A model generated the notes under the pieces. The model searched no databases. It worked only from the letters and a program-made list of their open reading frames with translations, and was not told the origin of the DNA. A program made the translations under genes and the position numbers. Of a stretch of 64,000 bases of DNA, positions 29,101 to 37,097 are shown piece by piece (positions within the stretch are counted from its first letter, which is position 1; each line of letters starts with the position of its first letter). Source of the DNA: Rhizobium aethiopicum. GTDB taxonomy: Bacteria; Pseudomonadota; Alphaproteobacteria; Rhizobiales; Rhizobiaceae. The stretch is taken from the NCBI RefSeq assembly GCF_014197535.1, contig NZ_JACIFV010000023.1:1-64000 (forward strand). Reading direction: 5' to 3'.

Positions 29101-29970
29101 ATTCCCGACAGCGTGCAGCCGAAATCACTTGCCGATGCGGCACAGGGCGGCGACACCCTGGCGCTATTCGAGATCGGCGCGCGCTATTCGGACGGCCGCA
29201 ACGGCATGAGCGTCGATCAGAAACAGGCCGCAGGCTGGTACCAGCTTTCGGCCGACAAGGGTTTTGCGCCGGCGCAATACCGGCTCGGCAGCATGTATGA
29301 GAAGGGCAACGGCGTCGAACGCGACATCGCCAAGGCGAAGGGCTTCTACGAGCAGGCGGCGAACCAGGGCAATGCCAGCGCCATGCACAATCTCGCCGTC
29401 CTCTACGCCTCCGGCGCGCTCGGCCAGCAGGATTATGCGACGGCGGCCTCGTGGTTCACCAAAGCCGCCAATCTCGGGATCACCGACAGCCAGTTCAACC
29501 TGGCGATCCTCTGCGCGAGGGGCAACGGCGTTCCGGCGGATCTCGAAGAATCCTATAAGTGGTTCGCGATCGCCGCCAAGGCCGGCGACAAGGATGCAGC
29601 ACAGAAGCGCGACGAAGTGGCCAATGCCATGAAGCCCGACCAGCTCGAACGGGCGCGCGCGAAGGCCGATCTCTGGAAGCCGGAACCGCTCGACCATCGC
29701 GCCAACGGCATCGACATCCCCGACGAATGGGCCGGCACGGGCATGAAAACGGCAACCGTCGACATGAAGAAGGCGATCCGCAACATCCAGGCGATCCTCA
29801 ACAATAACGGCTTCGACGCCGGCGTGCCGGACGGCGAAATGGGGGCAAAGACTGTCGCCGCGATCAAGAGCTTCCAGAAGTCGATTGGCCAGGAGCCGGA
29901 CGGCAAGGTGAGCGACGCGACCGTGAAGGCGCTGCTCGAACGCAACAAGCAAGTCGCCAAGGCGATCTGA
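26149..29970 (+). CDS. podJ: PodJ-like polar localisation protein (coiled coil, Sel1 repeats, peptidoglycan-binding domain)
   Basis: About 1273 residues from GTG 26149; ATG 26227 (MNGSRSNPSR) is an alternative start. Residues 30 to about 620 are heptad-rich and rich in Glu, Arg and Leu (cytoplasmic coiled coil). One transmembrane helix, RPILLAVGAVLLAIMAFPLA, lies near residues 845-865. Then comes a Pro/Ala-rich periplasmic stretch, about four Sel1-like repeats (GDTLALFEIGARYSDG, AQYRLGSMYEKGNG, AMHNLAVLYASG, SQFNLAILCARGNG; about residues 1000-1160) and a C-terminal peptidoglycan-binding domain (IQAILNNNGFDAGVPDG). This order matches PodJ, which recruits pole-building proteins. A stem-loop terminator follows. 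Confidence 0.85.
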   Translation: MKTWAADEEATDRALTRGRAVEASKKMNGSRSNPSRQSDRTSLDALNRTIEGLEARIEGLMGSGRDQRTRTPTAERDPYAASNAPRPTRAPVEPRPDPLAEIRQRQRALEAGRERSYGREQATQLRDPAPRVAAPLAAPALRAGDDTMTEIAQALVNLRQDLKRDISEGVTREMSALRAELREIKATAGDSRFADDIRADMNRLAQSISQLTGRSSGPEAAGLREDFEELRSLMDGLAREESLRHMENRWDGVESRLAALDTEGLQEELVSLAYRLDDIKRHIGGMGESPAVRALEDKLIAIATAMEQFGNMIQPHDRVMSEQFAAMDTRLDEISRAIAASGRAAAGNDPTLLQRLESRLSSLADQIDLMSHDAATRANPADELAMRLEALTERVEELTKAEATSRLDERLEHLSYLLERTQKAAAQPDLTGPLSDISRKIDALENGAVNDVLAQRLDYLARRIDEMAHQQPAPAAAIDDRAFQRLEGRLSDIAARLEETTAAPPTDPRALKNLEDQIANLSALMSEPRESAAIPADLDRRMAAIEDYMATSDEYIIEAARQAAEAVVEAYSRNGGLQGGVPAADMSALAALAEDLRHLEDISRDSEERTHKTFKALHETLVHIADRLDGMEERGRPIAQMPVADVDFDVDPYALMVAEAARTPDAAPAAKASPVIRTAEVAAEPAAPVQPPAMSATSAIAIEAATRTPEGPAPAPVKTSLLASLGKRLRPAKKAEAQANERPVIDPAPSIDPADVVQTDAANELLEPGSGAPDVKKILERVRASQSAQRGKSAVETDRADYIAAARRAAQAAAMEVDANPKQAAKAEKAGKTDKAGKTSAFSRYRRPILLAVGAVLLAIMAFPLARTLTSGEPAPQPPAEVSALTGATENPQPVPREATLAQPDAAAADMNAAATASAPAADQAQPETAPPAAGDHLTDATPLDGEGAATFAPAGSSGTTQETSSFTANSPTAATPAPQAAITIPDSVQPKSLADAAQGGDTLALFEIGARYSDGRNGMSVDQKQAAGWYQLSADKGFAPAQYRLGSMYEKGNGVERDIAKAKGFYEQAANQGNASAMHNLAVLYASGALGQQDYATAASWFTKAANLGITDSQFNLAILCARGNGVPADLEESYKWFAIAAKAGDKDAAQKRDEVANAMKPDQLERARAKADLWKPEPLDHRANGIDIPDEWAGTGMKTATVDMKKAIRNIQAILNNNGFDAGVPDGEMGAKTVAAIKSFQKSIGQEPDGKVSDATVKALLERNKQVAKAI

Positions 29971-29994
29971 GGCGCGTCGACGGAGGTTGAGCCG

Positions 29995-30032
29995 CCGGTG
30001 AAGACCCCTCCCCAGGGGAGGGTCTTCGCCGG
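29995..30032 (+). terminator. Strong hairpin after the PodJ-like gene
   Basis: CCGGTGAAGACCC and GGGTCTTCGCCGG pair almost completely, with further pairing inside. It begins 25 bases past the stop codon. No T-run follows, as is common in this genome. The remaining bases to 30269 hold no gene that I can support. Confidence 0.6.
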
Positions 30033-30269
30033 CTTCGCGGCGCTTTGCCGCAGGCTTTTCCGAATTTTTCCAACCCTCGTCACAAAACCTGAAAAAAGCC
30101 CGATTATGCCGGACATATCGATCCGCGCATCGCCGAATCTCCTGCCATCGATCTCCATCAATCAGGGCCGATCGAAAGCCTCTGGCAACGATTTCACAGT
30201 ATGGTGTGCATTCGAACGGGGACGTGACAGGAACCGCCCGGCAAGAGCGGTCATCATTCGGGGTCAGTT

Positions 30270-31193
30270 GTGACAATCTATCTGCCCATCGCAGAATTGT
30301 CGGTGAACATCTTCATCATTCTCGGCATGGGGGCGGCCGTCGGATTCCTGTCCGGAATGTTCGGCGTCGGCGGCGGTTTTCTCATCACCCCGCTGTTGAT
30401 CTTCTACAATATTCCACCTGTCGTCGCCGTCGCCACCGGCGCCAACCAGGTCGTGGCGTCGTCGATCTCAGGTGCGATCACCCATTTTCGGCGCGGCACG
30501 CTCGACGTCAAACTCGGCACGGTGCTTCTGGTCGGTGGTCTTTCAGGCGCGACCGTCGGCATCTGGATCTTCTCGCTGCTGCGCGCCATCGGCCAGCTCG
30601 ATCTGATCATCTCGCTGATGTATGTCGTCTTCCTCGGCACGGTTGGCGGGCTGATGCTGCTCGAAAGCATCAATGCCATGCGGCGGGCCGCACGCAACGA
30701 GCCACCCGTACCGCGCAAACCCGGCCACCAGCACTGGGTGCACAAGCTGCCGCTCAAGGTACGCTTCAAGAAATCGAAGATTTTCCTCAGCGTCATTCCG
30801 ATCGTTGCGCTCGGCTTTGCGATCGGCATCCTGACCTCGATCATGGGTGTCGGCGGCGGCTTCATCATGGTGCCGGCAATGATCTACCTCCTGCGCATTC
30901 CGACCAATGTCGTGGTCGGCACCTCGCTCTATCAGATCATCTTCGTGACCGCCTATACGACGATCGTGCAGGCGGCGACGAACTTCTCCGTCGACATCGT
31001 GCTTGCCTTCATTCTGATGGTGGCGGGTGTCGTCGGGGCGCAATACGGCGTGCGCGTCGGCCAGAAGCTTCGCGGCGAGCAGCTGCGCGCTCTGCTCGGC
31101 CTGCTGGTTCTGGCGGTCGGCCTGCGTCTGGCGATCGCGCTGGTCGTAACCCCTGCCGACGTCTACTCGGTGGTGATGGGGACCGGCAACTGA
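30270..31193 (+). CDS. TauE/SafE-family membrane exporter
   Basis: A 307-residue inner-membrane protein beginning at a GTG codon. It has about eight hydrophobic helices in two halves, each with the TauE signature (GFLSGMFGVGGGFLITPLL and GILTSIMGVGGGFIMVPAM), separated by a basic cytoplasmic loop. The family moves sulfite, sulfonates or other organic anions. The stop TGA overlaps the ATG of the next gene (TGATG), so the two form a translationally coupled operon. Substrate unknown. Confidence 0.9.
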   Translation: MTIYLPIAELSVNIFIILGMGAAVGFLSGMFGVGGGFLITPLLIFYNIPPVVAVATGANQVVASSISGAITHFRRGTLDVKLGTVLLVGGLSGATVGIWIFSLLRAIGQLDLIISLMYVVFLGTVGGLMLLESINAMRRAARNEPPVPRKPGHQHWVHKLPLKVRFKKSKIFLSVIPIVALGFAIGILTSIMGVGGGFIMVPAMIYLLRIPTNVVVGTSLYQIIFVTAYTTIVQAATNFSVDIVLAFILMVAGVVGAQYGVRVGQKLRGEQLRALLGLLVLAVGLRLAIALVVTPADVYSVVMGTGN

Positions 31194-31993
31194 TGCGCCT
31201 GCTTGCCTCAATCCTCCTGTTCCTGTGTCTGCTGCCGGCGGTTGCCGGGGCGCAGTGGCTGCCGGGGCAGGCAACGGAAGCGGTGCGCGAGGGGCTGGAG
31301 ATCGGCACCTCGACCAGCGAAATCGCCATCACTTCGGATTTCCATGGCGCCGATCTGACGATCTTCGGGGCACTCTCGAACACCGACCAGTTGCTGCTCG
31401 CCATTGGCCAGTATGACGTGGTGGTTGTGCTGGAAGGCCCGCGCGAGGACGCGACGGTGCGCAAGAAGGAACGCGTCTTCGGCATCTGGGTCAACAGGCG
31501 CTCGATGACTTTCGAGGCGGTGCCGCACTCCTATTCGATGTCGAGCTCGCGCATGATCGACGATCTGACGACGCCGCTGGAACTGACCGATCAGGGGATC
31601 GGCATCGATCACATTCCGCTGACGCCGGTCGGCTTCGTCGGCGACGGCAGCAATCTCGGCGAGTTCCGTCAGGCTTTCCTGCGGCTGCAGCAGGGCGGCG
31701 CGCTTTATGACCGCAACCCGAGCGGCGTGCGGTTCGTTTCATCGAACCTCTTCAAGGCGAGCCTGCGCCTGCCGGCAAATATTCCGAACGGGGTGCATAC
31801 GGTGCGCGCCTATCTCTTCAAGAGCGGTAATCTCATCACCGATAAATCGCTGCCGCTGCGCGTCATCAAGACGGGCATCGAACAGACGATTACCGATGCG
31901 GCCCATGATCAGCCGATCCTCTACGGCTTTGCGGCCGTGGCGCTCGCCGTCGTCACCGGTTGGGGTGCCAGCCTGATCTTCCGCAAGGAATGA
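31193..31993 (+). CDS. TIGR02186-family membrane-anchored periplasmic protein
   Basis: A 266-residue protein with a signal peptide (residues 1-20, ending AGAQ) and a C-terminal transmembrane helix (about 240-260, FAAVALAVVTGWGASLIF) followed by RKE. The mature domain includes GTSTSEIAITSDFHGADLTIFGAL and FGIWVNRRSMTFEAVPHSY, the pattern of TIGR02186. Members usually sit next to TauE/SafE genes, as here with a one-base overlap, so it is probably a periplasmic partner of that exporter. No activity is established. Confidence 0.88.
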   Translation: MRLLASILLFLCLLPAVAGAQWLPGQATEAVREGLEIGTSTSEIAITSDFHGADLTIFGALSNTDQLLLAIGQYDVVVVLEGPREDATVRKKERVFGIWVNRRSMTFEAVPHSYSMSSSRMIDDLTTPLELTDQGIGIDHIPLTPVGFVGDGSNLGEFRQAFLRLQQGGALYDRNPSGVRFVSSNLFKASLRLPANIPNGVHTVRAYLFKSGNLITDKSLPLRVIKTGIEQTITDAAHDQPILYGFAAVALAVVTGWGASLIFRKE

Positions 31994-32029
31994 TCCGGCT
32001 CCCGACGGCAAGATCGTCGCGGCCGTATC

Positions 32030-32236
32030 TTATGTCTTCAGGAAGGCGAGCCGCTCATCGACGCGGGCGGGGGCGATTTCCAGGATATCGGCGCTGACGA
32101 CGCCTTCTGCCACAAAGGGATCTTCCTGAATTCGGGTTTCGAGGTCAGCGCGCGACGTGTTGTGAGCGACGACCGCTCCACAGGTGTCAAGGCCCGAAGT
32201 TGTTCTAATGTCGGCCGTCGTCGCAACCGCTTGCAT
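32030..32236 (-). pseudogene. Truncated YciI-like protein remnant
   Basis: The frame encodes AHNTSRADLETRIQEDPFVAEGVVSADILEIAPARVDERLAFL, the C-terminal half of a YciI-family protein (normally about 95 residues). The first 15 residues of the open frame do not look like the family, and the N-terminal 40-45 residues with the catalytic-type His/Asp are missing. Upstream DNA runs straight into the DHFR-like gene. It is best read as a remnant cut by a past deletion, though a short translated protein cannot be excluded. Confidence 0.6.
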
Positions 32237-32306
32237 ATTGCTATTGGTTGATCTATTATGAACCGGTTGCTTATTGAAAGCGGTTTCGCCGCGGAGGAGG
32301 ATGAAA

Positions 32307-32864
32307 ATGCGGAAGCTTGTCGTCTGGAACCTAATGACGCTCGATGGCTATTTCGAAGGAAGGAAGCCGTGGGAGATCGACTTCCACAATCTCGCCTGGG
32401 GACCGGAGCTCAAGCGGTATGCCGAGCAGTTCGGCGAGGAAGGTGATCTTCTGGTCTTCGGCCGCAAGACCTATGAAGGCATGGCCGCCTACTGGCCGAC
32501 CGCCGAGGACGAAGACAAGATCAAATCCTATATGAACGGCATTGCCAAGATTGCCGTCTCCCGAACGATGACCGATCCCGGCTGGAACAATGCCCGTATC
32601 GTCAGCGATCCGATCCCCGAATTGACGAGGCTGAAGCAGGAAGACGGCAAGACGATTTTCATCTTCGGCAGCGCCGCACTTGCCGACAGCCTGCTGAAGG
32701 CCGGTCTCATCGATGAGATCAGGGTCTGCGTGGTGCCGGTCATTCTCGGCGGCGGCAATCCGCTCTTCAAGCCGGCCGAGGCCCAGGTGCCGTTGAAACT
32801 CCTTGAATCCTCGACCACGCAAAGTGGCGCGGTGATCCTGCGCTACGAGCCGGTCAAGGCGTAG
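32307..32864 (+). CDS. DHFR-family (RibD C-terminal-like) reductase
   Basis: A 185-residue dihydrofolate-reductase-fold protein. The start at 32307 (MRKLVVWNLMTLDGYFEG) is chosen because GGAGG lies six bases upstream; ATG 32301 directly abuts it. Family features are SLDGYFEG-type start, FGRKTYEGMAAYWP, IFIFGSAALADSLLKAGLIDE and VPVILGGGNPLF. These proteins bind NADPH, but physiological substrates are mostly unknown and this is not the main DHFR. Monocistronic between the YciI remnant and a repeat. Confidence 0.88.
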   Translation: MRKLVVWNLMTLDGYFEGRKPWEIDFHNLAWGPELKRYAEQFGEEGDLLVFGRKTYEGMAAYWPTAEDEDKIKSYMNGIAKIAVSRTMTDPGWNNARIVSDPIPELTRLKQEDGKTIFIFGSAALADSLLKAGLIDEIRVCVVPVILGGGNPLFKPAEAQVPLKLLESSTTQSGAVILRYEPVKA

Positions 32865-32895
32865 CGGGCTGCAGATCATGTCTGTCTAGTTCCTG

Positions 32896-33056
32896 AAGAA
32901 AACCCCTCCCCAACCCCTCCCCAAGGGGGAGGGGCTTGAATGCTGCGCCGATCTTATCCCTTTCACCGTCTCATCCGCGGATGCGTTGATGTTTGTCGTG
33001 GGCGGTGCCTGCATAGCCCCTCCCCTTTGTGGGGAGGGGTTGGGGAGGGGTCTTCC
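32896..33056. repeat. Clover-leaf GC-rich palindromic repeat, copy 1
   Basis: Two inner hairpins (CCCCTCCCC-AAG-GGGGAGGGG and CCCCTCCCC-TTTGT-GGGGAGGGG) flank a unique 75-base centre. Outer arms CCCCTCCCCAA (32903-32913) and TTGGGGAGGGG (33040-33050) enclose both. The same plan occurs at 39181-39352 and begins again at 63982. The 310-base gap between flanking genes holds this element and the leader of the transglycosylase gene only. Confidence 0.8.
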
Positions 33057-33147
33057 CCGTGGCTCAACCCGGTCGGTCGCGATAGCCTGCCCCCTCAAAA
33101 AAGCTCGTATTCGACTAAAAACCGGTTTTTAACATTTACGAGTTAGT

Positions 33148-33169
33148 AATCTCTCGGAAACGAGAGGTT
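33148..33169 (+). promoter_or_regulatory. Hairpin covering the ribosome-binding site of the transglycosylase gene
   Basis: AATCTCTCG and CGAGAGGTT pair perfectly (one G-U) around a GAAA tetraloop. The SD sequence AGAGG (33063-33067 plus 100, i.e. 33163-33167) is inside the 3' arm, seven bases before the ATG at 33175. Upstream, 33104-33142 has a second nested palindrome (CTCGTA...TACGAG around AAAAACCGGTTTTT). A folded hairpin would hide the SD, so this may be an RNA thermometer or other translational switch. Confidence 0.6.
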
Positions 33170-33174
33170 CTGTT

Positions 33175-33756
33175 ATGCGTACTCGTATCGTTCTGACCGC
33201 CGTGGGTCTCGCGCTGCTTGCCGGCTGCGCGACGGCGCCGAAGCAGACGAGGAACATCTGCGCCGTCTTCGACCAGCGCGAAGGGCTCTTCTCCAGCTGG
33301 CAGATGGCGGCCGAGCGGACGGAGAAGAAATACGGCGTGCCCGTGCCGATCCTGATGGCGACGATGTACACCGAATCCGGTTTCCAGCCCTATGCGCGGC
33401 CACCGCGCACCAAGCTCTTCGGTTTCATTCCCTGGACCCGGCCGTCGACCGCCTACGGCTATTCGCAAGCGCTCGACGGGACATGGGATCACTATCAGTC
33501 GCAGACGGGAAACTGGGCGGCGCGGCGGACGAATTTTACCGACGCGATCGATTTTATCGGCTGGTATCATTACCAGAACAGCGTGGACACCGGCATTCCG
33601 CTCAACGATGCCTATAACCTCTATCTTGCCTATTATTCCGGGCCGACGGGATATAAGCGCGGCGACTGGCGCTCGAACGGGCAATTGCAGCAGACGGCGC
33701 AGAAGTTCGCACGGATGGCCGGGACGTATCAGCAACAGTTGCAGGGGTGTGATTGA
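33175..33756 (+). CDS. Lytic transglycosylase (SLT-domain) lipoprotein
   Basis: A 193-residue lipoprotein: signal peptide residues 1-18 ending LLAGC, then an SLT lysozyme-like domain. The catalytic Glu is in ATMYTESGFQPYARP (about residue 67), with AYGYSQALDGTWDHYQ and YYSGPTGYKRGDW as the conserved downstream motifs. It would cleave peptidoglycan glycan strands at the outer membrane. Its leader hides the ribosome-binding site in a hairpin. It converges on the pdeM gene, 38 bases away. Confidence 0.9.
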   Translation: MRTRIVLTAVGLALLAGCATAPKQTRNICAVFDQREGLFSSWQMAAERTEKKYGVPVPILMATMYTESGFQPYARPPRTKLFGFIPWTRPSTAYGYSQALDGTWDHYQSQTGNWAARRTNFTDAIDFIGWYHYQNSVDTGIPLNDAYNLYLAYYSGPTGYKRGDWRSNGQLQQTAQKFARMAGTYQQQLQGCD

Positions 33757-33794
33757 GTTCAAAGGCGTGCCGTGTGGCACCCCATCGACAGGCG

Positions 33795-34544
33795 CTATCC
33801 CCGCAAATTCCCGTAGCGGACCGAATAGATCCTGTCTCGTCCCAAGAGGTGCGCGATCAGCGAAGCTTTGTCGAACAGGCCCTTCATCGCCTGATGGCCG
33901 AGATCGAGACCACCGCTCATCACGCCGAAGGCCGGCATCAGGAGGCGAGCGCCGTCGGTGGCGAAACAGGGGCGGCGGATCGATCTTTCGCGTCGGCGCA
34001 CGGTCGCCGAAGGATGCAGATGGCCGGCGATCTCGCCGCTCTGTAAACCATTTCTCGGCTCGTGGCGGAAGGTCAGGCCGGCATAGTGCACCTCGTCGAC
34101 GGAGGCGCCCGGGAGATCGACGACGCCATCGGGATCGTGATTCCCATTGACCCAGATCCATTCGCGGCCGCGCGCCATGCCGACGATCAAAGCGCGGAAA
34201 TTTTCCGGCAGATGCTTCGAGCCGATGCGGTCGTGAAAATTGTCGCCGAGCGAGACGACGAACTTCGGGTCATAACGGGAGACGACGGCGGAAAGCACGG
34301 TCAGCGTCGCCAGCGTATCATAGGGCGGCAGCATCATGCCGCGGCGGGCGAAGGCGGCACCCTTTTCCAGATGCAGGTCGGAGACGACGAGCAGGCCAGC
34401 ATCCGGCAGATAGAGGGCGCCGAGCGGATCGCAGACGGCGGCAATACCGTTCACCGATGTCTCGATACTTGGTATCGCGGCCAGTCCGGAAATGTCGCGC
34501 GCCAGCGCCAGGCGGTTCATCACAGTCGTGTTTTTCCTAGTCAT
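33795..34544 (-). CDS. pdeM: Ligase-associated DNA-damage-response endonuclease PdeM
   Basis: A 249-residue calcineurin-like phosphoesterase. Metal-binding motifs SDLHLEKG, GDNFHDR, GNHDPDG and GHLHPSA are intact. PdeM genes are found beside a DEXH-box helicase and often an ATP-dependent ligase in alphaproteobacteria. Its ATG overlaps the stop codon of the upstream helicase gene by one base (TAATG), so the two are translationally coupled. The ligase and exonuclease members of the set are not in this window. Confidence 0.9.
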   Translation of the reverse strand: MTRKNTTVMNRLALARDISGLAAIPSIETSVNGIAAVCDPLGALYLPDAGLLVVSDLHLEKGAAFARRGMMLPPYDTLATLTVLSAVVSRYDPKFVVSLGDNFHDRIGSKHLPENFRALIVGMARGREWIWVNGNHDPDGVVDLPGASVDEVHYAGLTFRHEPRNGLQSGEIAGHLHPSATVRRRERSIRRPCFATDGARLLMPAFGVMSGGLDLGHQAMKGLFDKASLIAHLLGRDRIYSVRYGNLRG

Positions 34545-37048
34545 TATGCCAGAGCTTCGGCGATCAGATCGTCCGCCGCCTCGGCCAATAGCGCATCATG
34601 GGCCTCGCCCGGCACCGCCTCCCGTCCGATCTCCAGCATCACCGGCACGGCGAGCGGGGAGATATGATCGAGCGGGCGATGGGTGATGTGGCCCCTGATT
34701 CGCATCAGCATATCGCCAAGCCGGCTGATATCCAAAAGTCCGGTCGCCGCATCCTGGCGCGTTGCCTGCAGCAGGATGTGATCCGGCTCGTGGCTGCGCA
34801 GCACATCATAGATCAGATCGGCGGAGACGGTGATCTGGCGGCCGCTCTTTTCCTTGCCCGGATGGCGGCGTTCGATCAAGCCCGCAATCACGGCGCAATT
34901 GCGGAAGGTGCGCTTCAGCAGGAAGGATTCGGCGAGCCAGGCTTCGAGATCGTCGCCGAGCATATCTTCGTCGAAGAGGTCGGAGAGGCTGAGCCGGCCA
35001 TTGGCGATCATCAGCCCCATGTCCTCCAGGCCCCAGACGGCCAGCGAATAATCGGTGGCGACGAAGCCGAGCGGCTTGGCGCCGGCCCGCTCCAGCCGGC
35101 GGGTGAGCAGCATGCCGAGCGTCTGGTGGGCGAGACGGCCTTCGAAGGGATAGGCGACCATGTAACCGCGGCTGCCGCGCGGGAAGGTTTCGATCAGGAA
35201 CTCGTCGCGCTTCGGCAGCATCGACTTGTCAGTCTGCAGCGATAGCCAGTCGCGCACCTGATCCGGCAGGTGGCGCCAGCGATCGGGATCGGCAATCATC
35301 GCCCGCACCTGCTCGGCGAGATAGGTCGATAGCGGAAACTTGCCGCCATTATAGGCGGGGATCTTCGGATCGAGGGAAAAAGCCTGCGAGGCCAGGCATT
35401 CGTTTTCGCGGATGCCCTCGAAGCGCAGCACCTTGCCGGAGAAGACGAAGGTGTCGCCGGGCGACAATTGCTCGAGGAAATATTCTTCGACCTTCCCCAG
35501 CGTGGCGCCACCGCGGCCGATCCTGCCGCCCTCGCCGCGCTTGACCATGCGGATGTTCAGCATCGGGCTTTCGACGATGGTGCCGAGATTGAGGCGGTAT
35601 TGCTGGGCGACCGCCGGATTGGAGACGCGCCAGCGGCCCTCCTTCGTCTTGCGGATGCGGGCGTAACGCTCATAGGTTCGGAGAGCATAACCGCCGGTCG
35701 CGACGAAATCGACGACGCGCTCGAAAGTCTCCCAGCTGAGATCGGCATAGGGCGAGGCGCTGATGATTTCGTCATAGAGTTCCAGCATGTCGAAAGGTTC
35801 GGCGCAGGCCATGCCGAGCACGTGCTGGGCGAGCACGTCGAGCGCGCCGCGGCCGACGGGCGGCGTGTCCTGGGCGCCGATATAATTGGCATCCAAGGCT
35901 GCCTGGCACTCCATGACCTCGAAACGATTGGCCGGCACCAGGATCGCCTTCGAAGGTTCGTCCATGCGGTGGTTGGCGCGGCCGATCCGCTGGGCAAGCC
36001 GCGAGGCGCCCTTCGGCGCGCCGACATGGATGACGAGATCGACATCGCCCCAGTCGATGCCGAGATCGAGCGTTGAGGTGGCGACCACGGCACGCAGCCG
36101 GTTTTCGGCCATCGCCGCCTCGACCTTGCGGCGTTGCGCCACATCAAGCGAGCCATGGTGGAGCGCGATCGGCAGGTTGTCGTCATTGATCGTCCAGAGT
36201 TCCTGGAACAGCATCTCCGCCTGGCTGCGGGTGTTGACGAACAGCAGCGTCGTCTGGTGTTCGAGGAGCTGCTTGTAGACATCGGGAATGGCATAGCGGG
36301 CGGCATGACCGGCCCACGGAATGTGCTCTTCGGTCGACAGGATCGAGATATCGGGTTTGGCACCGCCTTCGACGACGACGAGACCGGCGTGATGTTCCCT
36401 CTCCTCCTCCTGGGCGACGAGCCATTTCTGCAGGTCCATCGGCTCGGCGACGGTCGCCGAAAGCCCGATGGTCTTCAGTTCGGGGGCGAGGCGGCGGAGG
36501 CGGGCAAGACCAAGCGACAGCATATGGCCGCGCTTGGAGGTGACGAGCGAGTGAAGCTCGTCGAGCACGACATATTTCAGGTCCTTGAAGAAGCGCTCCG
36601 CCTCGCGGTTCGCCAGCAGCAGGGCGACCTGCTCCGGCGTCGTCAGCAAAATATCCGGCGGATTGAGCTTCTGGCGCTGGCGCTTGGCAATCGGCGTATC
36701 GCCGGTGCGGTTTTCGATCGTGACGGGCAGGTCCATCTCCCGGACGGGCTTCATCAGGTTGCGCTCGATATCGATCGCCAGCGCCTTCAGTGGCGAGACA
36801 TAGAGCGTGTGGATGCCGGTGAAGGCCGAGCCGGGCGGAATGCGGCCGCGGCGGGTGAGATCGGTGAGCGAGGGCAGGAAGCCTGCCAGCGTCTTGCCGG
36901 CGCCGGTCGGCGCGATCAGCAGCGTGCTGTGGCCGGCCTCGGCGCGGGCGAGCAGCTCCAGCTGATGGGCGCGCGGGCGCCAGCCCTTTTCCGCAAACCA
37001 GCGGGAAAAGGCAGCAGGCAGCAAGGCGTCGGAATCGATCTGGTCCAC
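34544..37048 (-). CDS. Ligase-associated DEXH-box helicase (Lhr family)
   Basis: An 834-residue superfamily II helicase. Motif I is APTGAGKTLAGFLPSL near residue 45, motif II DELHSL near 165, motif III SATV, and motifs V-VI AVVATSTLDLGIDWGDVDLV and QRIGRANHR. A winged-helix and an Lhr-type C-terminal extension fill residues 430-834. The family is tied to DNA repair beside PdeM; the two form an operon here. Length and motifs match the 'ligase-associated' subgroup rather than the 1500-residue Lhr of enterobacteria. Confidence 0.92.
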   Translation of the reverse strand: MDQIDSDALLPAAFSRWFAEKGWRPRAHQLELLARAEAGHSTLLIAPTGAGKTLAGFLPSLTDLTRRGRIPPGSAFTGIHTLYVSPLKALAIDIERNLMKPVREMDLPVTIENRTGDTPIAKRQRQKLNPPDILLTTPEQVALLLANREAERFFKDLKYVVLDELHSLVTSKRGHMLSLGLARLRRLAPELKTIGLSATVAEPMDLQKWLVAQEEEREHHAGLVVVEGGAKPDISILSTEEHIPWAGHAARYAIPDVYKQLLEHQTTLLFVNTRSQAEMLFQELWTINDDNLPIALHHGSLDVAQRRKVEAAMAENRLRAVVATSTLDLGIDWGDVDLVIHVGAPKGASRLAQRIGRANHRMDEPSKAILVPANRFEVMECQAALDANYIGAQDTPPVGRGALDVLAQHVLGMACAEPFDMLELYDEIISASPYADLSWETFERVVDFVATGGYALRTYERYARIRKTKEGRWRVSNPAVAQQYRLNLGTIVESPMLNIRMVKRGEGGRIGRGGATLGKVEEYFLEQLSPGDTFVFSGKVLRFEGIRENECLASQAFSLDPKIPAYNGGKFPLSTYLAEQVRAMIADPDRWRHLPDQVRDWLSLQTDKSMLPKRDEFLIETFPRGSRGYMVAYPFEGRLAHQTLGMLLTRRLERAGAKPLGFVATDYSLAVWGLEDMGLMIANGRLSLSDLFDEDMLGDDLEAWLAESFLLKRTFRNCAVIAGLIERRHPGKEKSGRQITVSADLIYDVLRSHEPDHILLQATRQDAATGLLDISRLGDMLMRIRGHITHRPLDHISPLAVPVMLEIGREAVPGEAHDALLAEAADDLIAEALA

Positions 37049-37097
37049 GCCCTGAAAGTAGTGAAAAGCGGGCGAAAAAGAAGAGCTGGGTCGCCGC

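Noticed and set aside
30206..31191. Upstream extension of the TIGR02186 frame
   Set aside because: The frame is open over the TauE/SafE gene, but a clean signal peptide begins at 31193 and overlaps the TauE stop as TGATG.
32940..33146. 68-residue frame inside the palindromic repeat
   Set aside because: It is translation of the clover-leaf repeat, as is a similar frame near 39128.
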